Shown here: positions 1 to 9,276 of the stretch, in pieces
Layout: each line of letters begins with the position of its first letter
Position numbering within the stretch: position 1 is the first letter of the stretch
NCBI RefSeq assembly: GCF_000177235.2
Contig: NC_014829.1
Location: 496,001 to 560,000 of the forward strand
Reading direction: 5' to 3'
Length of the DNA: 64,000 nt
Origin: Evansella cellulosilytica DSM 2522
Lineage (GTDB): Bacteria > Bacillota > Bacilli > Bacillales > Salisediminibacteriaceae
Made by a program: the position numbers and the translations under genes
The notes under the pieces: generated by a model
Database searches by the model: none
Told to the model about the DNA's origin: nothing
Seen by the model: only the letters and a program-made list of their open reading frames with translations

Positions 1-158
1 CCTAAACACATTTTTTATAAACAGATAATCTTTATTTTTCCCAATCATAGTCATTACATGCAAAATTCGTATAAATCTAAACAATTTTAATTTTTTTGAA
101 ACGAATTGTTATGTACAATGATCTATTAAAGAGAGCGTATGCATAAGGGGGGACGGTG

Positions 159-692
159 ATGGAGATTTTGAGCAGCAATGATGCAGTCTCGGTTAATCAA
201 GAGGACGTTGTTTTTCATTTGAAAGAGGGGGACATGCAAGTGCTTCTTCACTGGATTAAAGAAAGACAAGATAAGTTTTACCGCATAGGCTGGTCCTTTT
301 TTAAGGTTCAAGAAGATATTGAGGATGCTTTACATAACGCTATTATTATAGCTTATGAAAGGATTCATACATTAAGGAAGATACAATTCTTTGGAACTTG
401 GTTCACAAAAATTTTTCTCAATGAGTGTAGAAAGATCTATCGCACGAATAAGAAAACAATCCGTTTTGAACAAGTTAATTCTATAGCAGATAGAGAACCT
501 GACTTGCAAGCTAATAAAATTGAGCTAAGAGAAGCTTTAGAAAAATTAGAAGCAGAGACAAAGGAAATGATTATTTTAAAGTATGTAGCAGGATACTCTT
601 TTAAGGAAATTGGCGAGCTGTTTGATAGAAGAGAAAATACTGTGAAAACGAAAGTACATAGAGGGTTAAAAGCGATTCGGAAATATGTTTAG
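159..692 (+). CDS. ECF-type RNA polymerase sigma factor
   Basis: A 177-residue sigma-70 family protein of the extracytoplasmic-function (ECF) group. It should direct RNA polymerase to a small stress regulon under control of the anti-sigma factor encoded next. Region 2 lies at about residues 30-95 (DALHNAIIIAYERI then FGTWFTKIFLNECRK). Region 4 is at about 115-172 and ends in a helix-turn-helix with FKEIGELFDRRENTVKTKVHRG. An in-frame GTG at 156 is possible, but ATG 159 sits better behind AAGGGGGGA (145-153). An ECF-like -35 (TGAAAC, 97-102) lies upstream, but no convincing -10 was found, so autoregulation is unproven. The family is certain; the specific SigV/SigW-type name cannot be assigned. 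Confidence 0.93.
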   Translation: MEILSSNDAVSVNQEDVVFHLKEGDMQVLLHWIKERQDKFYRIGWSFFKVQEDIEDALHNAIIIAYERIHTLRKIQFFGTWFTKIFLNECRKIYRTNKKTIRFEQVNSIADREPDLQANKIELREALEKLEAETKEMIILKYVAGYSFKEIGELFDRRENTVKTKVHRGLKAIRKYV

Positions 693-710
693 GGAAGAGG
701 TGTGGAAAAG

Positions 711-2297
711 ATGACGTGCAAGAAAGTGGAGGATCGTTTATTAGACTATTTAGATGGAAATCTTCCTTCTGAACAAGTGAGTGAAATAAAAAATCATGTA
801 CAAACTTGCTCCTCTTGTGCAAATGAACTTAAAAAACTAGTTAGAGCGAAAAAAACAATAGAATTGGAAAGTGACAAGTGCAAGGTTCCGAATAACTTCT
901 TTTCTAATGTTGAAGCGAGAGTGAATGATCACGTTTTGGCAGAAGGAGAACAAGGAAAGCGGAATTGGGGCATAAATATAGCCATTGCTTTGATTGGTTT
1001 TATCGTGATCTCTTCTTTTTTTATCACCGAGGGGATAGTAGACATGAGCGGATGGTGGGATAAAGACAGGGAATACCATCATTTGGAGCGCGCAATTGAA
1101 GAGGGGTATGGCGAACAATTAAATATATCTGTGCAAGATAATGGGATAGAGGTCACGATTACGGAAATAATTGCAGATGAACTACAGACAGTTTTGTATT
1201 ATGAAATTCGTGATGTGGAAGAACAAAATCATTTAACACCAGTATACGAGAAAATAGTAATTAACAATGAAAAAGAACTTTGGCCAGAATCGTTGAGCTA
1301 CTATAGCGGTTTAGAGGGTTTTAGTGCACACGCAATGAATAATACCTATTATGAAGATGAAAATTTTAATCGGGGTAAATTGACATATATTCCGTTAGAA
1401 GTTGATTCTGGAAAAATTGAAATATCAATAAGTGAACTGACCTTTGTTGATGGTGATGAAACAGAATGGTACAATACACCGTCATCAACAGATTTACGTA
1501 CTGTCGAAGGAGATTGGTCATTTGATGTCCCGGTAAAGAAGCATGGAATGAGAGAATATGATTTAGGTGAAGAAAGCTTTGCGCTATTCAATAATGAAAT
1601 TATCTTGAAATCGCTTTCTGTAGCACCATCGAATACAATCCTACAGCTCGAGCATAAGATAGATCGAACAAATGACGAGAAAGAAATGCAATACTTTAGT
1701 ATCGAAGCGATAAAAGTTAACGGGAAGCGTTTTGAACGGGATAAATTTAGCCATATGCCAATGACTATGACTAGCCAAGGTGATGTTGTAATAGCTTTTG
1801 ATACAATATACTTTGAGGAAATAACGGATGTAGAGATAATATTAGATCAAGTATCTTTTCTTGTTCATGAAAATATAGAAATTCCAATCGATCCACAAGA
1901 TCCAATGGTAGAATACAACTACAATGGAACGAACATCTCTATTATCGATGTGATTGAGGATGAAAACTATACAACGATTGTTTTAGAAGAGGAAACGCAT
2001 TCTACACGTCAGCATGAAATTCTATTTATAGAAGGATTTGATCAATTTGGAAACAGGAATACGATAAGTTCTTCTTTACCAATCATTATAGATCAAGATG
2101 GCAATGAGTATACGAGTGAGTATTTCTTTAAGATGGATGAATTAGATGGCGCAAAAATGTTTGTTAAAGAATATATGCTTCAGTTTGAAAAAAGAGATGG
2201 TGTACAGCCAGTAATAAATAAACTAGTCATCAATGGCCACAGAGAAACAATTTTGGTTGATGAAGTGTGGAAAGTGGAAAACCTTCTGCTAAAATAA
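711..2297 (+). CDS. membrane anti-sigma factor with zinc-finger and DUF4179-type domain
   Basis: A 528-residue protein expected to hold the upstream sigma factor inactive at the membrane. The N-terminus has the zinc-binding anti-sigma motif H29-x3-C33-x2-C36 (HVQTCSSC). One membrane helix follows at about residues 85-105 (NIAIALIGFIVISSFFI). A long beta-rich extracytoplasmic part follows; its first half looks like the DUF4179 domain of Bacillus anti-sigma factors (recognised from memory). The gene starts 18 bases after the sigma stop, which argues for one operon. ATG 711 is preferred because the alternative GTG at 702 overlaps the ribosome-binding site GGAAGAGG. The large outer domain is probably the signal sensor. 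Confidence 0.88.
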   Translation: MTCKKVEDRLLDYLDGNLPSEQVSEIKNHVQTCSSCANELKKLVRAKKTIELESDKCKVPNNFFSNVEARVNDHVLAEGEQGKRNWGINIAIALIGFIVISSFFITEGIVDMSGWWDKDREYHHLERAIEEGYGEQLNISVQDNGIEVTITEIIADELQTVLYYEIRDVEEQNHLTPVYEKIVINNEKELWPESLSYYSGLEGFSAHAMNNTYYEDENFNRGKLTYIPLEVDSGKIEISISELTFVDGDETEWYNTPSSTDLRTVEGDWSFDVPVKKHGMREYDLGEESFALFNNEIILKSLSVAPSNTILQLEHKIDRTNDEKEMQYFSIEAIKVNGKRFERDKFSHMPMTMTSQGDVVIAFDTIYFEEITDVEIILDQVSFLVHENIEIPIDPQDPMVEYNYNGTNISIIDVIEDENYTTIVLEEETHSTRQHEILFIEGFDQFGNRNTISSSLPIIIDQDGNEYTSEYFFKMDELDGAKMFVKEYMLQFEKRDGVQPVINKLVINGHRETILVDEVWKVENLLLK

Positions 2298-2332
2298 TAA
2301 TAAAAAGAGTGAGATACGCAATAGTTTATTTT

Positions 2333-2375
2333 AGAGGGTACTGAAAAAGTTGACTATACTTTTTCAGTACCCTCT
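2333..2375 (+). terminator. terminator hairpin, repeat family B copy 1
   Basis: A perfect 18-bp stem (AGAGGGTACTGAAAAAGT and its complement) closes a 7-nt loop and is followed by TTGTTTT. It ends the sigma/anti-sigma operon and could also serve the converging gene that ends at 2431. The stem sequence recurs at several other places in the window (family B). Confidence 0.85.
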
Positions 2376-2430
2376 TGTTTTACCCATTGAGTACCCCTTA
2401 GTACAACGATTTTTTCATGGGGCAAATCAC

Positions 2431-3294
2431 TTACTGTAAATTTTCCGAAGGTACGTCATCTTTTATACAAAATAGTGTTTTATGAATGCGATTGCCCGCA
2501 TAAATACTGATCACTTTTGTTATAAAAGAAATAACATAAAAGTATTTCGTCGATATAGTAATCAACTTCTTTTTTATAAATATGTACTCTAGTCCGAGCA
2601 AGGTAACGATGAGACTAATAGTGAAATATCCTCTCTTCAAGAAGATAATAATCGTAAAGAGAATAGCACAGAAGGCACTATAGATTGTCGATAAAACAAC
2701 ATGACTTCGATAAAAGTTTTTAAATATTTTAATGTTGAAGAGACAAGTCTTGAATAAAGCTACATGATAAAAGTTAAGTGTACTGTAGGCGACAAAATTT
2801 GTTAAGTAAACAGTAAAAATTTTAAAAAGGCGATGATCTTTATCTATAATCTGCTCCTTCCATTTATTAGCTATAAAATAAAAAATTAAAACCCCTATAG
2901 GCGTATATCCAGTTTTCCACCAGTAATGCTTATATAACCTTTTTTCAACAAATAATTTATCAACTAAAGTCAACATGAGAGCAAATAGTAGTGACCACCT
3001 TTTTCTAAGGTGAAAGATTGTAAGAAATAAACCAGTTGTAGGTAAAACAAATAACTGTGAGGCATTGGCCCCAACGACGTTATCAAAGTATTTATTTTTT
3101 AATAAATTCGGGTAATATCGGTAGCCTCTAAAAATAAGAAGAACGAAAAATTCAAAAATATAGTTAAGACCGATATTTGAAATGAAGAGTGGAGCAATAA
3201 AACGTTTATATTTTGGTGGACTATTACGAATGATAAAAAAAAATAGAAGGAGAGATGAAAAGTGAAGAGTAAGAAAGTATATTCGATTTCTCAT
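2431..3294 (-). CDS. multi-pass membrane protein of unknown function
   Basis: A 287-residue, very hydrophobic and basic protein with about eight predicted membrane segments, e.g. residues 3-22, 33-55, 80-97, 127-143 and 205-220. The start ATG lies behind AGGGAGGACAAC on the minus strand. I do not recognise the family with confidence; the length and layout recall the CBO0543-like membrane proteins of Bacillaceae. It converges on the anti-sigma gene and has no operon partner. No catalytic motif is visible. Confidence 0.6.
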   Translation of the reverse strand: MRNRIYFLTLHFSSLLLFFFIIRNSPPKYKRFIAPLFISNIGLNYIFEFFVLLIFRGYRYYPNLLKNKYFDNVVGANASQLFVLPTTGLFLTIFHLRKRWSLLFALMLTLVDKLFVEKRLYKHYWWKTGYTPIGVLIFYFIANKWKEQIIDKDHRLFKIFTVYLTNFVAYSTLNFYHVALFKTCLFNIKIFKNFYRSHVVLSTIYSAFCAILFTIIIFLKRGYFTISLIVTLLGLEYIFIKKKLITISTKYFYVISFITKVISIYAGNRIHKTLFCIKDDVPSENLQ

Positions 3295-3643
3295 GTTGTC
3301 CTCCCTAAATTGAAATAATATTTATTTTTCCAAAATTATTAAAGATAATACATAGAGATTCTTATGTGCATGGAGAAAATACATAAAGATAACAATGCTT
3401 AGTTTCTCTTGCCCCACTCCATGAAGACATTCACCTTAAAATTTCACAATCTTTACGGATTTGGTGGGTTGGGTAATACAACAGACAGAGGAGTACTTTT
3501 ATTAAATTTTCCTTAGAGGTTACATGAATATCCACAAAAATCCCAACTTTACTTTCTAGACCCAATTTTTTTTGCTATGCAAGAGAATGACAGAAAGAAA
3601 AAAGGACAATATAGGATTAAAGGGTATAGGGGGGGACTATCAC
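3295..3643. other. divergent intergenic region, no gene seen
   Basis: This 349-base stretch separates two divergently transcribed membrane-protein genes and must hold both promoters. It is AT-rich. No palindrome, repeat-family copy or additional start codon with a good ribosome-binding site was seen, apart from the site AGGGGGGAC that serves the gene at 3644. Confidence 0.5.
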
Positions 3644-4204
3644 ATGAATTTTGATCAGTATCGGACAGAAATTCAAGAAAAATCGAACCAGCTAAATGAA
3701 CTTTTTTCTTCTTATTGGCATGATTATTCCCATATGGGCACGTGGCAATTTTGGGTAACCATTTCGTTAATGGTACTGCCATTAATTATATTGATATTTG
3801 CAATCGATAGACGAAGAGTTTTTGAAGTCCTATTCTTCGGTTATACGGTACATGTTTTATGGACTTATATTTATATTGTCATAAATTCAGAAGGCTACTT
3901 TACTCATCTTTATTTTCTCACCCCAATGTTACCCTATGCTTTAAACATGACAGCTTCGGCATTACCTATAGGTTTTTTACTTCTCTATCAATATTGTACG
4001 AATCGTGGGAAGAATTTTTATGTATTTACAATCATCTTAAGTGGTATTTTTGCTTTTGGCTTTGGTGGTACGGAAGTATGGTTAGGATTAGTAGAATTGA
4101 ACAAAGGAATGAAGTTATTTTATCTCTTCCTCATAGACGTTACGATTGCATTCACTGCCTATTGGTTCACGAGGGGATTACTTAAAGTGAAAGAAAGAGC
4201 ATAA
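3644..4204 (+). CDS. CBO0543-like multi-pass membrane protein
   Basis: A 186-residue protein with five or six membrane segments after a polar N-terminus of about 30 residues. An open frame extends 24 codons further upstream, but ATG 3644 directly follows the strong site AGGGGGGACTATCAC and is the likely start. The pattern of short loops, DRRR after the first helix and a conserved ThrGluValTrp near residue 155 resembles the CBO0543 family; this is a weak recognition. Function unknown. It stands alone and is followed by its own terminator. Confidence 0.6.
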   Translation: MNFDQYRTEIQEKSNQLNELFSSYWHDYSHMGTWQFWVTISLMVLPLIILIFAIDRRRVFEVLFFGYTVHVLWTYIYIVINSEGYFTHLYFLTPMLPYALNMTASALPIGFLLLYQYCTNRGKNFYVFTIILSGIFAFGFGGTEVWLGLVELNKGMKLFYLFLIDVTIAFTAYWFTRGLLKVKERA

Positions 4205-4279
4205 GCTTTTGATAGATTATTTTTATAAAGTTTTTCACTTGAGCAGAGAAAAATATTTCACGAGAAAAAATAAGAAAAC

Positions 4280-4311
4280 ATTGGCACGAAAAATCATTTT
4301 TTCGTGCCAAT
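4280..4311 (+). terminator. intrinsic terminator
   Basis: A 14-bp stem (ATTGGCACGAAAAA and complement) with a very short loop. T-rich ends on both sides mean it could stop transcription from either direction. It lies between the gene ending at 4204 and the minus-strand gene ending at 4449. Confidence 0.75.
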
Positions 4312-4448
4312 TTAGATACTGTGATATTAGTTGTGAAAGGTGTAAGAGTTAACGTGATATTTGCATTTTTCTGCATGGAGCCAGCCTCGCAAGTAAACAA
4401 ATCAGTTTGTGCCTCCGGTGTTTCGTTATGTGTGTATTAAACACTTGT

Positions 4449-5465
4449 TTAAAAATAGCTATCAAGCTCTTTAAAACGAGAGGAAATGGTAGTAGCTGAT
4501 ACGTTATATTTTTCAGATAGACCCTTTTGAGTGACAGTAGTCCATTGATTTGGCTGTTTCGATGCCCAATATTCTAATGCCGCAGCGAAAACTTCAGGCT
4601 TTTGAATACGTGGAGCCTGTTTCGCGTAATAGTCGAGCCACTTATTTTTTACAGTTAACAAAACATCCGTTGAGTAATCCTCTAAGGAAATGGATTGATA
4701 GAAGGTTGTATATACGGCTCGGGCATCCTGGCCTACTTTTGGAATCTCCGTTGTCTTTTGCTCTAGAACAGAAACAAGAATACCAATAATAGCAGGGAAA
4801 TGTCGCTTAACAAATGCAGACTCGGTTTCATTGTCCTTTTTATACATACGATAAAGCTCATTATACTCATGTAAGCAAGCTGCTCTTAGCTTATCAGGAA
4901 TAAGTAAGGCATCTGTTCCGAGAACACTCCCTGTTATCGTAGGGTAAATATATCCAAATAAGAAATCACCAGAATCTAATTTTTCAAATGCAGCAGTTTG
5001 GTCCGGAACGATAACATGTCCATTTAAACTATCCTTTACTGTTGCCGTCTCACCTTGTTTTTCAATAAGTAATAGGGAAGGGGTTACTTGAGTCCAACGA
5101 TCAAGCACTTCGTGTAAACTGTTATCAAATTCTTCACGATATTCATCGACAAACTGCTCTACAATAGTGCGTTTATTTTCGATCACAGGTGCATTAAATA
5201 CGAGCCAATGAAAAAGAATTTGTGAGAATGCTCTTGCATCTGCATCGTTAAGCTTCGTATATGTAGCTGAGTAGCGCTTATAAATAGGTTGAAGCTGTTC
5301 ATCAAATGTTTTACTATAATTTAATAACTTTGGCAAAAAATCTTGAAATTGCTGTTGCGAAATAGGGTCAATGTTGATCGGTTGAACTTGCTTATCCATA
5401 CAGCATTTTTTATACTTTTTGCCACTGCCACATGGGCACTTATCATTTCTACCTAGTTTAGACAT
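4449..5465 (-). CDS. SEC-C metal-binding motif protein
   Basis: A 338-residue protein that begins MSKLGRNDKCPCGSGKKYKK, i.e. the SecA C-terminal-like zinc motif CPCGSGKKYKKCC within the first 25 residues. The middle (about 60-290) is helical and of unknown function. The last 35 residues (KGLSEKYNVSATTISSRFKE) look like a small helix-turn-helix. The frame is open 16 codons further upstream, but the chosen ATG has GAGGTG at the right distance. SEC-C motifs in SecA bind zinc and SecB or ribosomes. What this stand-alone version contacts is unknown. Confidence 0.75.
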   Translation of the reverse strand: MSKLGRNDKCPCGSGKKYKKCCMDKQVQPINIDPISQQQFQDFLPKLLNYSKTFDEQLQPIYKRYSATYTKLNDADARAFSQILFHWLVFNAPVIENKRTIVEQFVDEYREEFDNSLHEVLDRWTQVTPSLLLIEKQGETATVKDSLNGHVIVPDQTAAFEKLDSGDFLFGYIYPTITGSVLGTDALLIPDKLRAACLHEYNELYRMYKKDNETESAFVKRHFPAIIGILVSVLEQKTTEIPKVGQDARAVYTTFYQSISLEDYSTDVLLTVKNKWLDYYAKQAPRIQKPEVFAAALEYWASKQPNQWTTVTQKGLSEKYNVSATTISSRFKELDSYF

Positions 5466-5659
5466 GCTGGTACACCTCATCTTAAAAATACGATTTTTCT
5501 TGCAATAACTCAAAAAAATAAATGATAAATAAAAAACTATTCTTATATAACTTCAGTAAAAGACACATGTTCTATAGTAACAATCTGTAGATTTTTTTCA
5601 AGCATTAACAGTATGGTACAATCAATAGCAGAAAAAACGTGTTCGAAAGGATAAATGTG

Positions 5660-7033
5660 ATGAAAACGAGTGTACCTGTTCAAAAAAACGATAAATTAGA
5701 GGTAATCTTTGAAGACTTAACTCACGATGGTGCTGGTGTTGCAAAGATAAATGGTTTCCCCATTTTTGTGCCAAGAGCGCTTCCTGGTGAGGAAAGTACA
5801 ATAAAAATTACGAAGGTGAAAAAAAACTATGCCTTTGGACGATTAATAGAAACAACAAAGGAAAGTGAACACCGCGTCGAGCCACCGTGTCCAATTTTTA
5901 AAGAATGTGGTGGCTGTCAGCTTCAGCACTTGAGCTATGATGGGCAGCTTAAGCATAAACAAAAGCATGTCATGGATGTTTTGTCACGAATTGGAGGAAT
6001 GAATGACGTTCATGTTCATCCGACACTAGGGATGGAGGAACCTTGGCGCTATCGAAATAAAGCCCAAGTTCCGTTCGGGGAAGAAGAAGGCGGTCTCGTT
6101 GCAGGCTTTTATGCAGAAAGAAGTCACAAAATTATTGATATGGATCGCTGTATGATCCAACAAGAAGAAAATGACGAAGTTGTCATGTTAGTGAAAGATA
6201 TAGCAAAAAAGTATGGCGTACGTGGATACGACGAGGAGAAGCATAAAGGTACGCTGCGCCACGTAGTTACGCGTTACGGTAAAAATACTGGCGAGCTGAT
6301 GGTTGTTCTTGTAACGAAAGGAAAAGAGCTTCCGAATAAGAAAAATATTGTGCAAGACATTCGTGATAGTTTACCAAAAGTTAAATCAATCGTACAAAAT
6401 ATTAATCCGAAACGTACTAACGTGATTTTTGGCGATAAAACAGAGGTGCTCTGGGGAGAAGAGGTCATTTATGACACCATAGGTGATATTAAATTTGCTA
6501 TTTCAGCACGTTCATTCTATCAAGTAAATCCAACTCAGACAGAAGTTTTATATAACAAAACATTGGAATTCGCAGGCCTTTCTGGGAATGAAACAGTTAT
6601 CGATGCTTATTGTGGAATAGGCACGATCAGCCTCTTTCTAGCGCAAAGGGCTAAGCACGTCTATGGTGTTGAAATTGTACCTGAAGCAATTAGCGATGCA
6701 AAGAAAAATGCGCAATTGAACGGCATAGAAAATGTCGACTTTGCCGTTGGAGAAGCGGAAAAGGTCATGCCATGGTGGTACGCGCAAGGTATACGTGCCG
6801 ACGTTATCGTTGTAGATCCACCACGAAAAGGCTGTGACGAAGAATTATTAGAGACGATTGTGAAAATGAAGCCAGCACGAGTCGTATATGTATCATGTAA
6901 CCCAGCGACTTTAGCGAGAGACCTCAAATATCTAGAGGGGAGAGGCTATAAAACAAAAGAAGTACAACCTGTAGACATGTTTCCGCATACGATGCATGTG
7001 GAAACTGTAACGGTGATTTACAGAGAAGGCTGA
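5660..7033 (+). CDS. rlmCD: 23S rRNA (uracil-5-)-methyltransferase RlmCD (RumA family)
   Basis: A 457-residue SAM-dependent enzyme that methylates uridines of 23S rRNA at C5; the Bacillus type modifies both U747 and U1939. In order: an N-terminal TRAM RNA-binding domain (about 5-60), a four-cysteine iron-sulfur site including [11 protein letters not shown], the SAM-binding segment [14 protein letters not shown], the DPPRKGCD motif and the catalytic cysteine C413 in [15 protein letters not shown] 5660 follows GAAAGGATAAATGTG; the upstream GTG in the open frame has no ribosome-binding site. It is monocistronic with a terminator downstream. Assignment to the family is certain. Confidence 0.95.
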   Translation: MKTSVPVQKNDKLEVIFEDLTHDGAGVAKINGFPIFVPRALPGEESTIKITKVKKNYAFGRLIETTKESEHRVEPPCPIFKECGGCQLQHLSYDGQLKHKQKHVMDVLSRIGGMNDVHVHPTLGMEEPWRYRNKAQVPFGEEEGGLVAGFYAERSHKIIDMDRCMIQQEENDEVVMLVKDIAKKYGVRGYDEEKHKGTLRHVVTRYGKNTGELMVVLVTKGKELPNKKNIVQDIRDSLPKVKSIVQNINPKRTNVIFGDKTEVLWGEEVIYDTIGDIKFAISARSFYQVNPTQTEVLYNKTLEFAGLSGNETVIDAYCGIGTISLFLAQRAKHVYGVEIVPEAISDAKKNAQLNGIENVDFAVGEAEKVMPWWYAQGIRADVIVVDPPRKGCDEELLETIVKMKPARVVYVSCNPATLARDLKYLEGRGYKTKEVQPVDMFPHTMHVETVTVIYREG

Positions 7034-7083
7034 AAGCCCTTGATCTGATAGAAGGGGATTTTGAAAATACGTATCTACATGAA

Positions 7084-7116
7084 CGCTCTTTGGGAGAATC
7101 CCGAAGGGCGCTTTTG
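7084..7116 (+). terminator. intrinsic terminator of rlmCD
   Basis: Stem CGCTCTTTGGGA (7084-7095) with TCCCGAAGGGCG (7099-7110), GAA loop, wobble pairs in the middle, followed by CTTTTGT. A second small palindrome (ATGTATGC...GCATACAT, about 7133-7156) follows and may belong to the end of the converging gene. Confidence 0.7.
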
Positions 7117-7244
7117 TCGTCGGGGGAAAGAAATGTATGCATTGCAGAGCATACATAAATAGAATAGTAAATATGAAAGTACAAGCTGCAAAGGGAAAAA
7201 GTAAAATCCTCAAGTTGGACTATTAGTACCATCCCTGCTTTTTG

Positions 7245-7868
7245 CTATAACTTCGGTTTTCTCCATGTAGGTATGAAGAATTTAATATTTATAATGCTCA
7301 TAACTACAATTCCAATGAGTAATGTAATAAGTGTATTTATATTTCTTCCAAAAGGCCAAAATGGATATAAAAAGATAGATAGTACAAACAACAAATCCAG
7401 CCATATGATATTTTTCGACCCGGATTTTCTATTAAAATAATCCCTTGATCCCACGAATGTCAGAACTAATCCGATTACAAATAGGACACTATACCATATT
7501 TGTATGTACCAATTAGGAAGGGAACCAAGATCTGCACTATCGGAAATTGCACCCATAAAACCTAAAGAGCCGACTAGCATAAAAACTCGACCAAATGCGG
7601 CGGCCATGTGCATTCTTATATCTTTTTTACTTTCAGTTTGATTTTCTAGATTTTTTTGCTTTTCCATAAACTTATCGGATGATACCAACTCTTTTATATC
7701 ACATTCAAACAAGGTAGCCATTTTGATTAGATTCTGTGTGGAGGGTTTTGACAAATTGTTCTCCCATTTCGATACTGCTTGCCGACTAACCCCTAACTGG
7801 TCGGCTACATATTCTTGTGACAGGTTTAAGGATTTTCTTTTGTTGTTAATATTTGAACCTAATGACAT
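7245..7868 (-). CDS. XRE-family helix-turn-helix regulator with C-terminal membrane segments
   Basis: A 207-residue protein. Residues 5-60 are a Cro/C1-type HTH (LSQEYVADQLGVSRQAVSKW). A linker follows, then about four hydrophobic segments (about 90-110, 122-142, 155-170 and 175-195). Such membrane-tethered XRE proteins are common in Bacillaceae and usually act locally. The start follows AAAGGAGC on the minus strand; a longer open frame of 26 codons upstream lacks a site. No target operator was identified. It converges on rlmCD. Confidence 0.85.
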   Translation of the reverse strand: MSLGSNINNKRKSLNLSQEYVADQLGVSRQAVSKWENNLSKPSTQNLIKMATLFECDIKELVSSDKFMEKQKNLENQTESKKDIRMHMAAAFGRVFMLVGSLGFMGAISDSADLGSLPNWYIQIWYSVLFVIGLVLTFVGSRDYFNRKSGSKNIIWLDLLFVLSIFLYPFWPFGRNINTLITLLIGIVVMSIINIKFFIPTWRKPKL

Positions 7869-8222
7869 AATACGATGCTCCTTTTCTAAATGGGTTACTG
7901 TAATCTTAACGTTTTTATAGGTTGCATACCACCAACTAGACAGCAACTATAGGTTGATATTCATGTTTTTTTAGGCTTTTTTCTGAAAATTAGCCCATAA
8001 TGATAACTAGCATGTGTATACTTTAGTGTCTAAATTTTTTACTAACGCTGAAACATCCTAAAAAATAAATACCGAAACATTGAGGTGTGCCCGGTTATAA
8101 ATTAAATCTAGGAATAATGAATCTAAAAACTATGTGAAAGTTATTGAGAACGATAGAAAAGACTAGTATTCTGAGACTAGGGCAGATTAAGAAAAACTTC
8201 ATTTATAGTGGGAGGGAATTAA

Positions 8223-9095
8223 GTGTATTATTTAAAGAATGATCGTTTAAAAGTGGAGATTCAAGAACCGGGAACCTTTTATAAGGGCTCAAGATTTGAT
8301 TGGACTGGATTTATTTCTCAAATAACATTGGATGGAAACATTGAATATTGTGTTCCTGAGCGATTAGAAGAGGGAGAAGGTACTGGTGGACTAGGATTCT
8401 GTAATGAATTTGGTATTGATTCTCCTATCGGTTATGATGCAATAGAAGTGGGTGAGCTATTTCCGAAAGTTGGTGTAGGTCTTCTAAAAAAGGATGAAGA
8501 TGCTGCTTATGACTTTTTTAGAACTTATGAGGTTTCGCCTATAGAAGTCAAAATTAATAAAGAAGCTAATTCTATCACTTTTGAAACGACAAATGCTAGT
8601 CCTAAGGGCTACGGGTATCATTTAATTAAAGAAGTAGCTATCGTTGATAATCGATTAATCATCGACTATAGGTTAACAAATGTGGGGAAGTATCCAATAC
8701 ATACGAACGAATATTCACATAATTTTATTGGCATTAATAACGAATTCATTGGTGAACATTATCAATTGAAGATGCCGAGAATGAAAAATATCGAAGTGGA
8801 AGTAGGATCTATATCGAGTTCTCACGATCAATTAACGTGGCCATCAACACCTGATGGTGACTTCTATGCCCACATTGACTGGGAAGTAAAAAACGGCACT
8901 TACAACTGGGATGTGTTTCACGATAAAATTGGAGCTGGTGTTCGAGAAATATCGGAGTTCGAACCTTCCAAAATCGCTTTATGGGGACGCAATCATGTAG
9001 TTTGTCCAGAAGTGTTCATTGATATTAAATTAAAACCTAACGAAGTAAAATCGTGGAAACGTGTTTATGAATTTTATCAAGATAAGGAAGTTTAG
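8223..9095 (+). CDS. galactose-mutarotase-like (aldose 1-epimerase fold) protein
   Basis: A 290-residue beta-rich protein with a GTG start behind GGGAGG. The alternating strands, the segment NEYSHNFIGI (about 161-170) and HLIKEVAIVDNRLIIDYRLTN match the beta-sandwich fold of aldose 1-epimerases and related carbohydrate-binding proteins. The usual catalytic His/Glu pair of GalM cannot be placed with confidence, so it may bind or isomerise an unusual sugar. It lies just upstream of the giant carbohydrate-active protein at 9277 and points the same way with a 181-base gap, which suggests a joint role. Confidence 0.6.
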   Translation: MYYLKNDRLKVEIQEPGTFYKGSRFDWTGFISQITLDGNIEYCVPERLEEGEGTGGLGFCNEFGIDSPIGYDAIEVGELFPKVGVGLLKKDEDAAYDFFRTYEVSPIEVKINKEANSITFETTNASPKGYGYHLIKEVAIVDNRLIIDYRLTNVGKYPIHTNEYSHNFIGINNEFIGEHYQLKMPRMKNIEVEVGSISSSHDQLTWPSTPDGDFYAHIDWEVKNGTYNWDVFHDKIGAGVREISEFEPSKIALWGRNHVVCPEVFIDIKLKPNEVKSWKRVYEFYQDKEV

Positions 9096-9276
9096 TGGAG
9101 CATGTCAACCACACGCAATCTAGAGAAACGATATATCTAGTAGATGATGATAGTCTTTGGTCGCATCTCTAGAAATGATGACAATTCTTTGAAGTTAATT
9201 GTACTTTTAACTTTAGAACTATATAATCAGTAACAAGTAGGTATTTTAAAAATCTTGATATAGAAAGGAACATATT

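Noticed and set aside
97-124. ECF-type autoregulated promoter before the sigma gene
   Set aside because: Only the -35 (TGAAAC) is visible; no CGTC-like -10 occurs at the required 16-17 bases, so it is mentioned with the gene but not listed as a site.
4182-4400. 72-codon minus-strand frame overlapping the end of a membrane-protein gene
   Set aside because: It runs through the terminator at 4280-4311, has no ribosome-binding site and low-complexity content.
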